A stretch of 64,000 bases of DNA, taken from positions 12,799 to 76,798 of the forward strand of contig CALKRW010000066.1 in assembly GCA_937989585.1 (NCBI GenBank), given 5' to 3'. Of this stretch, positions 7,339-16,003 are shown piece by piece. Numbering within the stretch: the stretch's first letter is position 1; each line of letters begins with the position of its first letter. Made by a program: the position numbers and the translations under genes. Source of the DNA: an uncultured Porphyromonadaceae bacterium. GTDB lineage: Bacteria > Bacteroidota > Bacteroidia > Bacteroidales > Muribaculaceae. Below the pieces are notes generated by a model, which ran no database searches, had not been told where the DNA came from, and was given only the letters and a program-made list of their open reading frames with translations.

Positions 7339-10299
7339 TTATGGAGTGGGGAGAGCCTTGTAGATCTGGCGGTAAAGTTCGGGGCGGACATAAAGGTTGT
7401 TGAAGATCGGGGTGTCGCGCGTAGGATTGACTCGGTTGGTGAGGAAGACAAGGATTATGTCGTTCTTCGGATCGACCCAGAAGACGGTACCCGTGAAACC
7501 GAGATGTCCGAAAGTCTCTGGTGATGCCTCGCCGCAAGTCGGTGACCAAGCGGGATTGACCTTGTCGGGCTTGTCGAATCCGAGACCTCGCCGGCATGTA
7601 GGACTCTTGTCTGTTGTGAAAAGGCGGACAGTCTCCTCGGATAGGATGCGGTCGCCTCCGTAAGTTCCGCCGTTAAGCCACATCTGGCACATCTTGGCTA
7701 TGTCATCGGCATTGGAGAAGAGTCCTGCGTTGCCCTGGACTCCACCTGAGAAAGCGGCGGTCTCGTCGTGTACGTAACCGTGGACGGTCTGACGGCGGAG
7801 ATAGGTGTCGTTTTCTGTCGGAGCAATCTCCGACTTGCTGTGCGAGAGAGTAGGACGGTATGACATAGTAGAGGTGCCGAGTTTCTTCCATAGGTTGTCG
7901 CCGACGAAGCGGTCGTGGGACTGACCGGTGACATGTTGCTCGGCATCCATAAGAAGGCAGAAATTCAGGCAGGAGTATGTATAGCCGTTGGAATACCTGA
8001 GAGGAATGTTGTATATGGTAGACATGACAGTGTCGTATGCGGCCTTGCCGACCCATATGCCTTCGGCAGCCTCGACCTCGAATCCCGGCTTGCGGACCCT
8101 CGAGGTGATGTCGGTGCGGAGGCGCCCGGTGTTGTTGCCGTATGCTCCCTCGGAAATCCTGATTGAGTGGTCGGCATCGGGCTTGCCAGTTATGAGCCGC
8201 CCGGTGTATGAGGTCGAGTCAATCATGAGGTTGAACATATTCAGGGATGGCGGCATTCCCGACTCGTGGTAGAGCAACTGGCGGACAGTGATGCTGTCCT
8301 TGCCTGTTCCACGCAGACCGGGAATGTATTCGGCGGCGGTCTTGTCGAGGTCAATGAGACCGCGGTCATAGGCGAGCATTATGCCCGGAAGAGTTCCGAT
8401 GGCTTTTGAGACAGATGCGAGGTCGTATATGGTATTGGCGTCAACCGAGTCACCACCGGCAGTGAGCAGCCCGTATGACCTGTCGAGGACGATGTCTCCG
8501 TCATGGGCGACGATGACCTGGGCGCCGGGCATCGCCTGACGAATTATTGCGTCCTCACAGATTGAGTCGATACTGTCGGTGAGCGAGGCACGCAGACCTG
8601 TCATCTCGGGTGTTGTGTAACCTAGACGGACCTTGGCTGTGCTTATGCCGGTACCCATGGGGTAGAGACCTTTCAGGTCTACGGGCAGTTTGCCCGAGGT
8701 GCTGATGCCTCCGAAAACGGCCTGGGCGGCATAGTCGCGGCTGAGCGGCTTGTCATCGTAAGCGAGGAGGACGGCGTCGGCCTTCTTGACGATGGCGCCG
8801 AATTTGGCCATCTTGTATGGATTGATCATGAAGACCTCGACAAGGTCCCTGACACCGGACAAAGCCTTGAGTGAGACGATTTCGGACGATTTGTTGTCGA
8901 AGACAGCGGCGATGACTGTATTATGCTTCTTGATCGCGGCAAGTTGTCCGGCCGAAAGTGAGCCTTCGGGTGCGGCATAAACAGTTACGGGGGCATAGCG
9001 GCGGCAACGCTCGGCGAACTCATTGTCTGACTTTGCGCCGAGCAGGACGACTGCAATTGATCGTGTGTCAAGTCCTTTCAGGGGAAGAATGTTACCGTTG
9101 TTCTGAAGCAGGGTCATGGAAGCCGCAGTCAGATAGCGGTCGGTATTTGATGCAGAACGTGTGTTCAGACTTGAATCAAGTCCGTCGAGGCTGATGGGCT
9201 GAGGACGGTGATTCAGGCCGAGAGCAAATTTATAGGCGAGGACACGCCTGACACGCTCCTCGATTAGAGTCTTGCTGAGTTTGCCTTTGCGGACAGCGGT
9301 CTGTATTGCATCGATGGAGGCAGGTATGTCAGTCGGGCAGAGCAGTATGTCGGCGCCGGCCTTAAGTGCCTCGACACAGTTGTTTTTCTTTTTGAGTTGA
9401 GCGCCCTGCATTCCGAGGGCATCGGTATAGATAAGGCCCTCGAAACCGAGGTTCTTGCGAAGGAGACCGGTGATTTTGGGAGAGAGAGACGCGGGAGTAC
9501 CGGATTTGTCAAGCGAGGGGACAGAAATATGTCCGGTCATAATGCCCGAGCAGCCGGCATCAATGAAAGCACGGAAAGGAACGAGTTCGGTTTCCTCAAG
9601 TTGTTTCATGTTCTTTTTGACGACCGGGAGAGTCTTGTGGGAGTCGCTGTTGGTGTCGCCGTGTCCGGGAAAATGCTTTGCTACAGCCTGTATTCCGGTC
9701 TCCTCAAGTCCCTGCGAGTATGCGGTCACAAGCCTGGCCACATGCTCCGGGTTCTCGCCGAAAGAACGGTAACCTATGACAGGATTCGAGGGATTGGAGT
9801 TGACATCGGCATCGGGAGCGAAATTCACCTGGATTCCTAGCGCGCGGCACTGTCGTCCGACCTCGCGTCCGTATTCACGGGCAAGTTCAGGATTTGACAT
9901 GGCTCCGAGAGCCATGTTCGTGGGAAATTTGGTGGTGCCTGAAACGCGCATGGCGAGTCCCCATTCTCCGTCAAGAGTCATCAGCAGGGGGACTTTGGCC
10001 GCCTCCTGGGCGGCATTTGTGCACAGGGCGAACTGGTTGATGGTACCTTCGGTAAACAGAAGGCCACCGACCTGATTCTTGCGTACAAATGCGGCGATTT
10101 CCGAAGGCTCGCGGGTAGGTACGACTTTGGCGACAATCAGTTGAGCGATACGCTGACGCTCGTCAAGACTGTTATACACAGAGTCTACCCAACGGTTCAT
10201 GGCAGCCTTGTCGACACGACGCATGATGTTTGGCTTCACGGCTTCTGAAGCGACAGCGGTGAGGACAAGGGAGAAGATAATTAAGGTTTTCTTAAACAT
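7339..10299 (-). CDS. Glycoside hydrolase family 3 / beta-lactamase-like serine hydrolase fusion
   Basis: This 986-residue exported protein joins two enzymes. Residues about 30-370 are a GH3 N-acetylhexosaminidase of NagZ type: KHFPGHG at 208-214, D219-S-H221 (the Asp-His dyad characteristic of NagZ) and the nucleophile D293 in YTDALG. A GH3 C-terminal-like domain follows to about 570. Residues about 575-985 are a serine hydrolase of the class C beta-lactamase/PBP family: S629-V-S-K632 fits SxxK, YSCLNF stands where YxN is usual, and HLGFTGT replaces the KTG box, as in esterase-like members. The order is known in Bacteroidota. Removal of N-acetylglucosamine from muropeptides plus peptide or ester hydrolysis is a reasonable inference. 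Confidence 0.88.
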   Translation of the reverse strand: MFKKTLIIFSLVLTAVASEAVKPNIMRRVDKAAMNRWVDSVYNSLDERQRIAQLIVAKVVPTREPSEIAAFVRKNQVGGLLFTEGTINQFALCTNAAQEAAKVPLLMTLDGEWGLAMRVSGTTKFPTNMALGAMSNPELAREYGREVGRQCRALGIQVNFAPDADVNSNPSNPVIGYRSFGENPEHVARLVTAYSQGLEETGIQAVAKHFPGHGDTNSDSHKTLPVVKKNMKQLEETELVPFRAFIDAGCSGIMTGHISVPSLDKSGTPASLSPKITGLLRKNLGFEGLIYTDALGMQGAQLKKKNNCVEALKAGADILLCPTDIPASIDAIQTAVRKGKLSKTLIEERVRRVLAYKFALGLNHRPQPISLDGLDSSLNTRSASNTDRYLTAASMTLLQNNGNILPLKGLDTRSIAVVLLGAKSDNEFAERCRRYAPVTVYAAPEGSLSAGQLAAIKKHNTVIAAVFDNKSSEIVSLKALSGVRDLVEVFMINPYKMAKFGAIVKKADAVLLAYDDKPLSRDYAAQAVFGGISTSGKLPVDLKGLYPMGTGISTAKVRLGYTTPEMTGLRASLTDSIDSICEDAIIRQAMPGAQVIVAHDGDIVLDRSYGLLTAGGDSVDANTIYDLASVSKAIGTLPGIMLAYDRGLIDLDKTAAEYIPGLRGTGKDSITVRQLLYHESGMPPSLNMFNLMIDSTSYTGRLITGKPDADHSIRISEGAYGNNTGRLRTDITSRVRKPGFEVEAAEGIWVGKAAYDTVMSTIYNIPLRYSNGYTYSCLNFCLLMDAEQHVTGQSHDRFVGDNLWKKLGTSTMSYRPTLSHSKSEIAPTENDTYLRRQTVHGYVHDETAAFSGGVQGNAGLFSNADDIAKMCQMWLNGGTYGGDRILSEETVRLFTTDKSPTCRRGLGFDKPDKVNPAWSPTCGEASPETFGHLGFTGTVFWVDPKNDIILVFLTNRVNPTRDTPIFNNLYVRPELYRQIYKALPTP

Positions 10300-10355
10300 T
10301 ATTACAGAAGGATTATTGCAGTTGCGGGATGATTGGTCCGGGATGTGCCAGCGTC

Positions 10356-11912
10356 TTATTCCGGTTTCATGCGGACAGTCGGCGAGGGGTTGATTTTTTT
10401 CTTTTTGTAATTATTACGTAGATAAGAGATGAGGTCATCGAAGAGGACGCTGTCGCTGTTTGCAACCGGAGTGGAGTTGAGGAATCCGGTCATGTAGTCG
10501 CCGCCGTGGGCGAGATAGTCGATGGTGGCGACGCGGTATGTCGCATCGGGGTCGAGAGGCTTGCCGTCGACAGAGGCGGAAACCATGCTCCCGGTGGAAG
10601 GATTGTAGGTGACAAGCATCTCGGATGATACGCCGTCCCCACCGCGAGAAGCCATTGTGTCAAGGAGCGTAATCACGTCACGACCCTTTATGTCGACCAC
10701 TTGGGTACGGTTGGCAAAGGGCATCATTGTGATGATCATTCCTTCGGATATGTTGCCTTTGGGAAGCGAGCGACGAAGGCCACCCTTGTTGATTATGGCA
10801 AAATCGACATTCTGCTTGCCGGGAGCCTTTTTGTCACGCAGGACCTTGTTGCCGTTGTCGCGAATGAAGTCGGCGACAAAGTTCAGCAGTGCGGGACCCG
10901 TGTTGGGAAGTTCGACGGCACTGCGGACAAGAGGCGTAGTCATCAGCGAGTCGACACCTTTGCGATACGGGACAAGCGATGCAGATAGACCCGGATCGAC
11001 GCGGTTGTCGAGACGTTTGTCTATAGGTATGACCTTATAGGCGACGTGTCCGTTGTCAAGGTCGATTTCGGATACTCCGACATATTTTCCACCCTTGCCT
11101 ACCTGGGTAATGGTAACGGTATCACCGAGTGCATTGATGGCATAATCCTTGAGTTTGCCAGCATCAGGCCGGATGAGATCGTGAGTATGACCGCCGATGA
11201 CGAGGTCGATGTCCTTGGATCTTTCGACCAGAGGGACGTCGGCGATGACAGTGTTCTCGGGCTCATAGCCAATGTGGGTGACGGCTACCACGTAGTCGCA
11301 GGTATCGACATGCTTGAGATACCAGGCCATGGAGTTCGCGGCATCGTATGGGTCAAGGAAACGGACACCATCATAGTTGCCTTCGGCAATCATTCCCTTC
11401 GGGTCAAGGTTGATGGCAATGAAGCCGACCTTCTTGTCTCCGAAACGGCGCGTGGTGTATGGCTTGAACTCCCGGGCAAGCGGCGAGCCGGTCATGTCGT
11501 AGTTTGTGGAAAGCAGCTCGGCCTTGGCATCGGCAAGGTTGGCGGCAAGCTCGTCGACACCGTTGTCGAACTCATGGTTGCCGAGAATGCGGATATCGTA
11601 GCCGAGGTCGTTCATGAGTTTGTTCTCGACCTCACCCTTGTAAAGATTGAAGTATAGTGTGCCCTGAACAACATCACCCGCATCTATTAGCATCACGTTG
11701 GGATTGTTGGCCCTGACGGAATCGATGACAACCTTGCGGCGAAGGATGCCGCCCATTCCGGTTGCTTCGTCAGGGTCAATCTGCGAGTGAGTGTCGTTGG
11801 TATGTACAATGACGAGTTTCTCGGCTGAAGCCGGAAAGACCAATGCGCCTGCCACTGCAATTACAGCCGAGGCGATGAGTATGTTTTTTCGGTGGGTCAT
11901 CTTATGTTTCAT
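10356..11912 (-). CDS. Exported 5'-nucleotidase / UshA-type metallophosphoesterase
   Basis: The protein has 518 residues and a signal peptide ending near PASA. The N-terminal metallophosphatase domain shows IVHTNDTHSQID, IDAGDVVQGT, ILGNHEFDNG and GGHTHDL, the metal-binding blocks of the family. The C-terminal 5_nucleotid_C domain (about 320-500) provides the substrate pocket (FAIINKGGLRRSL, MPFANRTQVVDIKG, YLAHGGDY). It should hydrolyse nucleotides or nucleotide sugars in the periplasm. The gene lies 56 bases upstream of the GH3 fusion and may be co-transcribed with it. A second ATG 5 codons in (MTHRKN) is an equally possible start. Confidence 0.88.
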   Translation of the reverse strand: MKHKMTHRKNILIASAVIAVAGALVFPASAEKLVIVHTNDTHSQIDPDEATGMGGILRRKVVIDSVRANNPNVMLIDAGDVVQGTLYFNLYKGEVENKLMNDLGYDIRILGNHEFDNGVDELAANLADAKAELLSTNYDMTGSPLAREFKPYTTRRFGDKKVGFIAINLDPKGMIAEGNYDGVRFLDPYDAANSMAWYLKHVDTCDYVVAVTHIGYEPENTVIADVPLVERSKDIDLVIGGHTHDLIRPDAGKLKDYAINALGDTVTITQVGKGGKYVGVSEIDLDNGHVAYKVIPIDKRLDNRVDPGLSASLVPYRKGVDSLMTTPLVRSAVELPNTGPALLNFVADFIRDNGNKVLRDKKAPGKQNVDFAIINKGGLRRSLPKGNISEGMIITMMPFANRTQVVDIKGRDVITLLDTMASRGGDGVSSEMLVTYNPSTGSMVSASVDGKPLDPDATYRVATIDYLAHGGDYMTGFLNSTPVANSDSVLFDDLISYLRNNYKKKKINPSPTVRMKPE

Positions 11913-12100
11913 GTTAAGTCATATAAGGGGGCTATCGACACGTCTGGGTTTGGCGGAAGCATACAATCGAACGGATTACTATACGAAAGGTGCCTATTAT
12001 ATAAATGGAAAATATAAGACAAATGGTTGAGGATTAACTTTTTTTATATCAAGTATGCAGGCCGGGCCCGAAAGTTGAGCTAGATTCCGACTTTTCAAAG

Positions 12101-12108
12101 CAAAGGTA
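12101..12108 (-). promoter_or_regulatory. Probable -7 element for the 5'-nucleotidase gene
   Basis: TACCTTTG on the minus strand fits TAnnTTTG. A start near 12095 would leave a leader of about 180 bases. No paired -33 element or known riboswitch is visible in this stretch. Confidence 0.4.
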
Positions 12109-12173
12109 CTACTTTTTTACTGCAGAGGGATAAAAAAACGTTGTGAAAATTTAAGTCTGATATTAAAAATTTG

Positions 12174-12181
12174 TAAATTTG
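12174..12181 (+). promoter_or_regulatory. Probable -7 element for the 12206 membrane protein gene
   Basis: TAAATTTG fits TAnnTTTG and would place transcription initiation near 12188, about 18 bases before the GTG start. No clear -33 element is present. Confidence 0.4.
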
Positions 12182-12205
12182 TGAGTCACATAAAACACTA
12201 TCCGG

Positions 12206-13822
12206 GTGAAAGTAAAAAATCATCTGCTCACCGCATGGCCTGCGGCAGCGGTATTTGTAAGCATATCCATGGTCTACGGCCTGTTTTCGTACTGGATGCC
12301 GTATGTACTGGATGACCTTCTTTTCCAGGGTCTATATCTTGAGCACAATGGTGGAGAAAGCAGTTTTTCGCTGAACGCGCTGATAGATTTCAGCGCTGAT
12401 GTGCGTGCATGCGATAACGGAAGACTATCAAATATACTGTCACCTATAGCGACACTGATGGTGCCTCGATGGCTGTTTTCGATTCTGACCGGGGTAGGGT
12501 GTGCCTCCATGTTTGCGATGATGTGCTCACTTGCAGGGTTCAGAAAGCAAACCGTGGCAGAGGCAATGCTTGTGCTCTGGGTCTGCTCGCTCGTGCTGCT
12601 GCCGTGGCGAAACAGCATTATGGTCAATGACTATCTGCTGAACTACCTGTATCCTTCGCTGGCATGCATGGGTTTCGTGACAGTGATGGGAAAAGAGAAG
12701 GACTTCGTGCGCCCGCGGGTGCTGTTTATTGTCGGAGCCATTGCCCTGGCTGTACCTTCGGGATGGTTTCATGAAGGTTTCTCAGTGCCTCTGTGTGCCG
12801 GTTTTGCCGTTTATGGGCTGATGCGTAAAGGGAGACTGTCTGTGGCATGGTGGAGCGTGATGGCCATTTTCGTTGCGACAAGCATGCTGACAGCATTGGC
12901 CCCCGGATTACTACTTAGGGTAGGACGGGAGTTGAATGGCTATTCGGCGGGGGAGAAAATCGGACTGCTGTGCACAACGCTTGGTGCGGTCGTCATAATG
13001 GCGTGTGCCGGAATACCGGCAATCTGGTCAGCGCGGTTCAGGAATGCATGGCGTGACACTCTGTCTGACGGCAGGATGGCGATACTTGCAACGGCAAGCA
13101 TAATGTCTGCAATAATTGTCCTGCTGACACATTCGGATGCGAGAGCAGGCTGGCCGGCCTGTCTGTTCGCTATGGTTGTCATAGCATCACTCATACGTAA
13201 CCTCCTGGTTGAATGCGGATGTAGAATTGGCCGAAAGGTGGTGACAAGGTGGATGATGGCCTTGTATGTAATTGTCTGCCTGCTCTTCGCGAATGTCCTG
13301 CGCTGGCAGTACAGACTCAACGAAGAGCATAACCTCGTTCTGGAAATGATGGAAGAATCGAATAACGGAACAGTATATTACGATCTGATAAATCCCCTTG
13401 ACATACGGCATCAGACTCTGTATCTGGCCATGAGATACTCGTGGATATTACCATGGAACCTCTATCTGCTGAACCAGGGAGAGACATCCACTGGAAGATA
13501 TAAGTCTGTCGTTCCCAAAGCGCTTGAGGAATATGACGGCACGGGAGCGAGAGTCATAGCCGGCACCGGAGGCGTTGAGGAATATCACGGAGTGCTGTTA
13601 TTGCCCAAGGTTTCGGACGAAATCCATCAGCAGTATATGGACGGTCATTCCGAGGTCACACATTACCGCATAGAGACAACAGACGGTAATGTGTATGAGA
13701 ACGAGATGTGCGAGAAAATACGGTTTTTCGACAAGAAAGGGAATGTGAGATGGCATGTCATTCCCTTACGCGAAAGAATCGAAGGAAAAGTGGCCCGAAT
13801 AGATTATGTCAGCGGGCAATGA
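12206..13822 (+). CDS. DUF6056-like polytopic membrane protein
   Basis: The protein has 538 residues and starts with GTG (GTG AAA GTA AAA). It has about ten hydrophobic segments up to residue 380, then a soluble C-terminal part of about 150 residues. Early motifs (LDDLLFQGLYLEHNGGE ... CDNGRLSNIL) resemble the acidic first-loop DD and N/D-GR pattern of DUF6056 and GtrII-like envelope proteins with a GT-C-type layout. That suggests, but does not show, a lipid-linked sugar transferase. The last 14 bases overlap the 3' end of the convergent CotH-like gene. Confidence 0.7.
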   Translation: MKVKNHLLTAWPAAAVFVSISMVYGLFSYWMPYVLDDLLFQGLYLEHNGGESSFSLNALIDFSADVRACDNGRLSNILSPIATLMVPRWLFSILTGVGCASMFAMMCSLAGFRKQTVAEAMLVLWVCSLVLLPWRNSIMVNDYLLNYLYPSLACMGFVTVMGKEKDFVRPRVLFIVGAIALAVPSGWFHEGFSVPLCAGFAVYGLMRKGRLSVAWWSVMAIFVATSMLTALAPGLLLRVGRELNGYSAGEKIGLLCTTLGAVVIMACAGIPAIWSARFRNAWRDTLSDGRMAILATASIMSAIIVLLTHSDARAGWPACLFAMVVIASLIRNLLVECGCRIGRKVVTRWMMALYVIVCLLFANVLRWQYRLNEEHNLVLEMMEESNNGTVYYDLINPLDIRHQTLYLAMRYSWILPWNLYLLNQGETSTGRYKSVVPKALEEYDGTGARVIAGTGGVEEYHGVLLLPKVSDEIHQQYMDGHSEVTHYRIETTDGNVYENEMCEKIRFFDKKGNVRWHVIPLRERIEGKVARIDYVSGQ

Positions 13823-15587
13823 GTTTCGTGGCGTTGCCTTTCTCGACAATGATGTAGAAACCTGCCGAAGGAAGAGCGATGTGGCCCCGGCCGGAAGCAA
13901 CAAGCATACCGGTAGCATTGTAGACCTCAATCTGTTCGGGCGCGGAAATACTGCGTCCGGTTATCTGCCATGACTGCGCATAGTCAGGTGTAATGTCGTC
14001 AGTACCGGCAGTGTCGGTGACGTAAAGTGTCTTGGTAGTCGGGTCGAGTGTAAGGAAGACATTGTACAATGGCTGATTGTCCTTGACTGTAATATTCTTG
14101 CCTCGGTCCTTTAACTGATAGGGCTTGTTGAGTTCGAGGGGAGTGTCATCGCCTCCAAGGTCAACGGTTTTCCAGTCGGATGTGGCAAGTTTGAAGGCGT
14201 CGGTGATATCAATGTTGTCAAGGAAAAAGGTCCCGTTTGAGGAATTCCACTGTAATGGCTGGGAAGTGTTCCATGAATTCTGAGTTCCACGGAAATAGAC
14301 GCTATATTCCGGATAGTCGGGAATAGGTGTGGTGCCCCATTGCTTCCCGAGCCAGTTGATTTTGAAATCCATCAGGGACTTTATCTTGGCGACACTGTTG
14401 GAGATGTCAGAATTGCCATACTGTGGCCAGCGGGAATGACTGCTTTCAGCGGCAGCCGTGATACGCGCGGCCTCAGCGTCGATGAAGTTGTGGAGACCGG
14501 GATAGCCGCTTGTGCAGAATTCCTTCCATATCTCCTTGACACGTTCCTGGAAACGGGGAAATTTGTAAATCTCGCCGATCCATGTCTGGTTAAAGGCCGG
14601 GCGGTCCCATATGAAACGGGTTGATGCTCCGCGCTGGTATGCGTTGCCGAAATCCCAGACAGGACCGAAGATCCATTTCTTATCCTTGCCCTTGTCGCGA
14701 TAGATGTAGCATGAGCCGTGGAAGGACTCGCAGTCATCCATGATTTCCTGAACAATGTAGTAGCGTGCGAGGGCATCGATGTCGACGAGTTGTTCCCATT
14801 CGGAGGAAGTCTTGTCGGAGGAATATATGGCACGGTTGATGGCCAGCATCTGTTCACGCAGGTAAGACTCCTGCTCGGGAGACAGTTCTTCGGGGGTCTT
14901 GTATGTAAAGACTATTCTGGCCCCGTTGCCCTCGGTGATTGAGACATGGGGGTCGGTGTCGTAGTTGTCGATCTCGACAAGCCATCCTCCGGTGATTGCC
15001 TCGGGGTCGGTGGCGAGGTCAGGCTGTTCGACGATGTTGACACGTTTCTTGTCAACGCGGATGAGTTCGGTGGCGAAGTATAGTCCGAGATAGTCGTTGT
15101 TGAGAATCAGTTCGACAGGTTCGGCGGCCGGAGTCCATGCAAGCCCGAGACGTCGGCTTAGTTCGAACCCAAGTATGTTGCGCATGAAACCGAGATTGTC
15201 ATCTGTATGGGCAAGGAGGCCGAAATGCTTGCTTTTCTCCATTCCGAGCAATGCGGCCTTCTCGTCGAGTTTCAGGCGGTAGGGCTTCTTGTCAAAGCCG
15301 ACCCATGTGTAATTGCCGCGACCCTTGATCTGGAGGGGCAGAGGCTCGGATTCGCTGCCGATAGCCTTGATGCCGTCCGCACCATTCGGATTGAGCCAGT
15401 ATGTGCCACGGAGATATGTTTCTTTTGAGGTGACCGGAGTGCCATTCTCGGTATTTATTGTTATGACGGGAAGGGTTCCGGAGGGAACTGCGGCTGAAGC
15501 GGAAAAGGAAGCGGCGGCAAATATAATAGCCGTAAAGCCGCGGAGTGCTTTATGGATGTTTAACATACGGAATGAAATTCTCGGCAA
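13809..15587 (-). CDS. CotH-kinase-family exported protein with T9SS-like tail
   Basis: The protein has 592 residues and a signal peptide ending near SASA. The central 350 residues match the CotH family: LQIKGRGNYTWVGFDKKPY, LLAHTDDNLGFMRNILGFEL, NDYLGLYFATELIRVDKKRV, and the catalytic-type blocks VQEIMDDCESFHGSCYIYRD and WIFGPVWDFGNAY. CotH of Bacillus phosphorylates spore coat proteins. In Bacteroidota the substrates are unknown. Residues about 420-510 form a small beta-rich domain (YFRGTQNSWNTSQPLQW). The end (IEVYNATGMLVASGRGHIAL ... FYIIVEKGNATKLIAR) looks like a T9SS type A tail. Its stop lies inside the end of the convergent 12206 gene. Confidence 0.85.
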   Translation of the reverse strand: MPRISFRMLNIHKALRGFTAIIFAAASFSASAAVPSGTLPVITINTENGTPVTSKETYLRGTYWLNPNGADGIKAIGSESEPLPLQIKGRGNYTWVGFDKKPYRLKLDEKAALLGMEKSKHFGLLAHTDDNLGFMRNILGFELSRRLGLAWTPAAEPVELILNNDYLGLYFATELIRVDKKRVNIVEQPDLATDPEAITGGWLVEIDNYDTDPHVSITEGNGARIVFTYKTPEELSPEQESYLREQMLAINRAIYSSDKTSSEWEQLVDIDALARYYIVQEIMDDCESFHGSCYIYRDKGKDKKWIFGPVWDFGNAYQRGASTRFIWDRPAFNQTWIGEIYKFPRFQERVKEIWKEFCTSGYPGLHNFIDAEAARITAAAESSHSRWPQYGNSDISNSVAKIKSLMDFKINWLGKQWGTTPIPDYPEYSVYFRGTQNSWNTSQPLQWNSSNGTFFLDNIDITDAFKLATSDWKTVDLGGDDTPLELNKPYQLKDRGKNITVKDNQPLYNVFLTLDPTTKTLYVTDTAGTDDITPDYAQSWQITGRSISAPEQIEVYNATGMLVASGRGHIALPSAGFYIIVEKGNATKLIAR

Positions 15588-15701
15588 AGTTCCGGTCTGG
15601 ATCAGGGCCGATGTGTCGTGGTAATGACAGGTTAGAAGTTAAAAAATACGCAAAGATAACATCGATGAGGCATGAAGTGGTCCTCATTTGTGTTATCCTT
15701 G

Positions 15702-15733
15702 CAAAGTTATGTATTTTTTGCCATTAAAGCAAA
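15702..15733 (-). promoter_or_regulatory. Promoter, probably for the CotH-like gene
   Basis: On the minus strand TTTG (15730-15733), 20 bases, then TAACTTTG (15702-15709) is a near-perfect Bacteroidota promoter. Initiation would be near 15695, leaving a leader of about 108 bases. A second -7-like TATCTTTG at 15651-15658 lacks a -33 partner. Confidence 0.65.
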
Positions 15734-15750
15734 TATCAGTTCATAGGGCG

Positions 15751-15990
15751 TTATTGTTTTTCGGGAATGGAGCCGGAAGTATTGAAAGATACCGTGGCAT
15801 TGTGGCTGATGGCCCCTGCTCCGGAGGCATTGTCCTGAATCTCACTTTCTCGGATGGCCCTGGGGGTCACAACGGTATGCCTGCCTCCGAAATGAATACG
15901 GTTGGTATCGGCGGCCGTCAGCACCTGGTCATCGGGAGAGAGCATCTGTCTGACCATGTCTAGATTAATCTTTGCTTTGGGTTTTCTCAT
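15751..15990 (-). CDS. Small FGG-motif peptide, last gene of the thioredoxin/VKOR operon
   Basis: The protein has 79 residues, no cysteine, and no signal peptide of the usual Sec type. The N-terminal part KINLDMVRQMLSPDDQ loosely resembles leaders of Bacteroidota double-glycine natural-product precursors. GG occurs at residues 35-36 (RIHFGG), followed by a polar 43-residue tail rich in Ser, Asn and Ala. It starts 13 bases after the stop of the C39-VKOR fusion, which supports a real gene. I suggest a peptide recognised by the C39-like domain. An unrelated small protein is equally possible. I do not recognise its family. Confidence 0.6.
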   Translation of the reverse strand: MRKPKAKINLDMVRQMLSPDDQVLTAADTNRIHFGGRHTVVTPRAIRESEIQDNASGAGAISHNATVSFNTSGSIPEKQ

Positions 15991-16003
15991 GATTTCGTGT
16001 GTT

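Noticed and set aside
11046..11657. 203-codon plus-strand frame opposite the 5'-nucleotidase
   Set aside because: No domain or promoter, and it covers the conserved metal-binding region of the real gene.
11913..12100. Riboswitch in the 180-base leader of the 5'-nucleotidase gene
   Set aside because: No conserved riboswitch core or clear stem arrangement could be recognised by eye.
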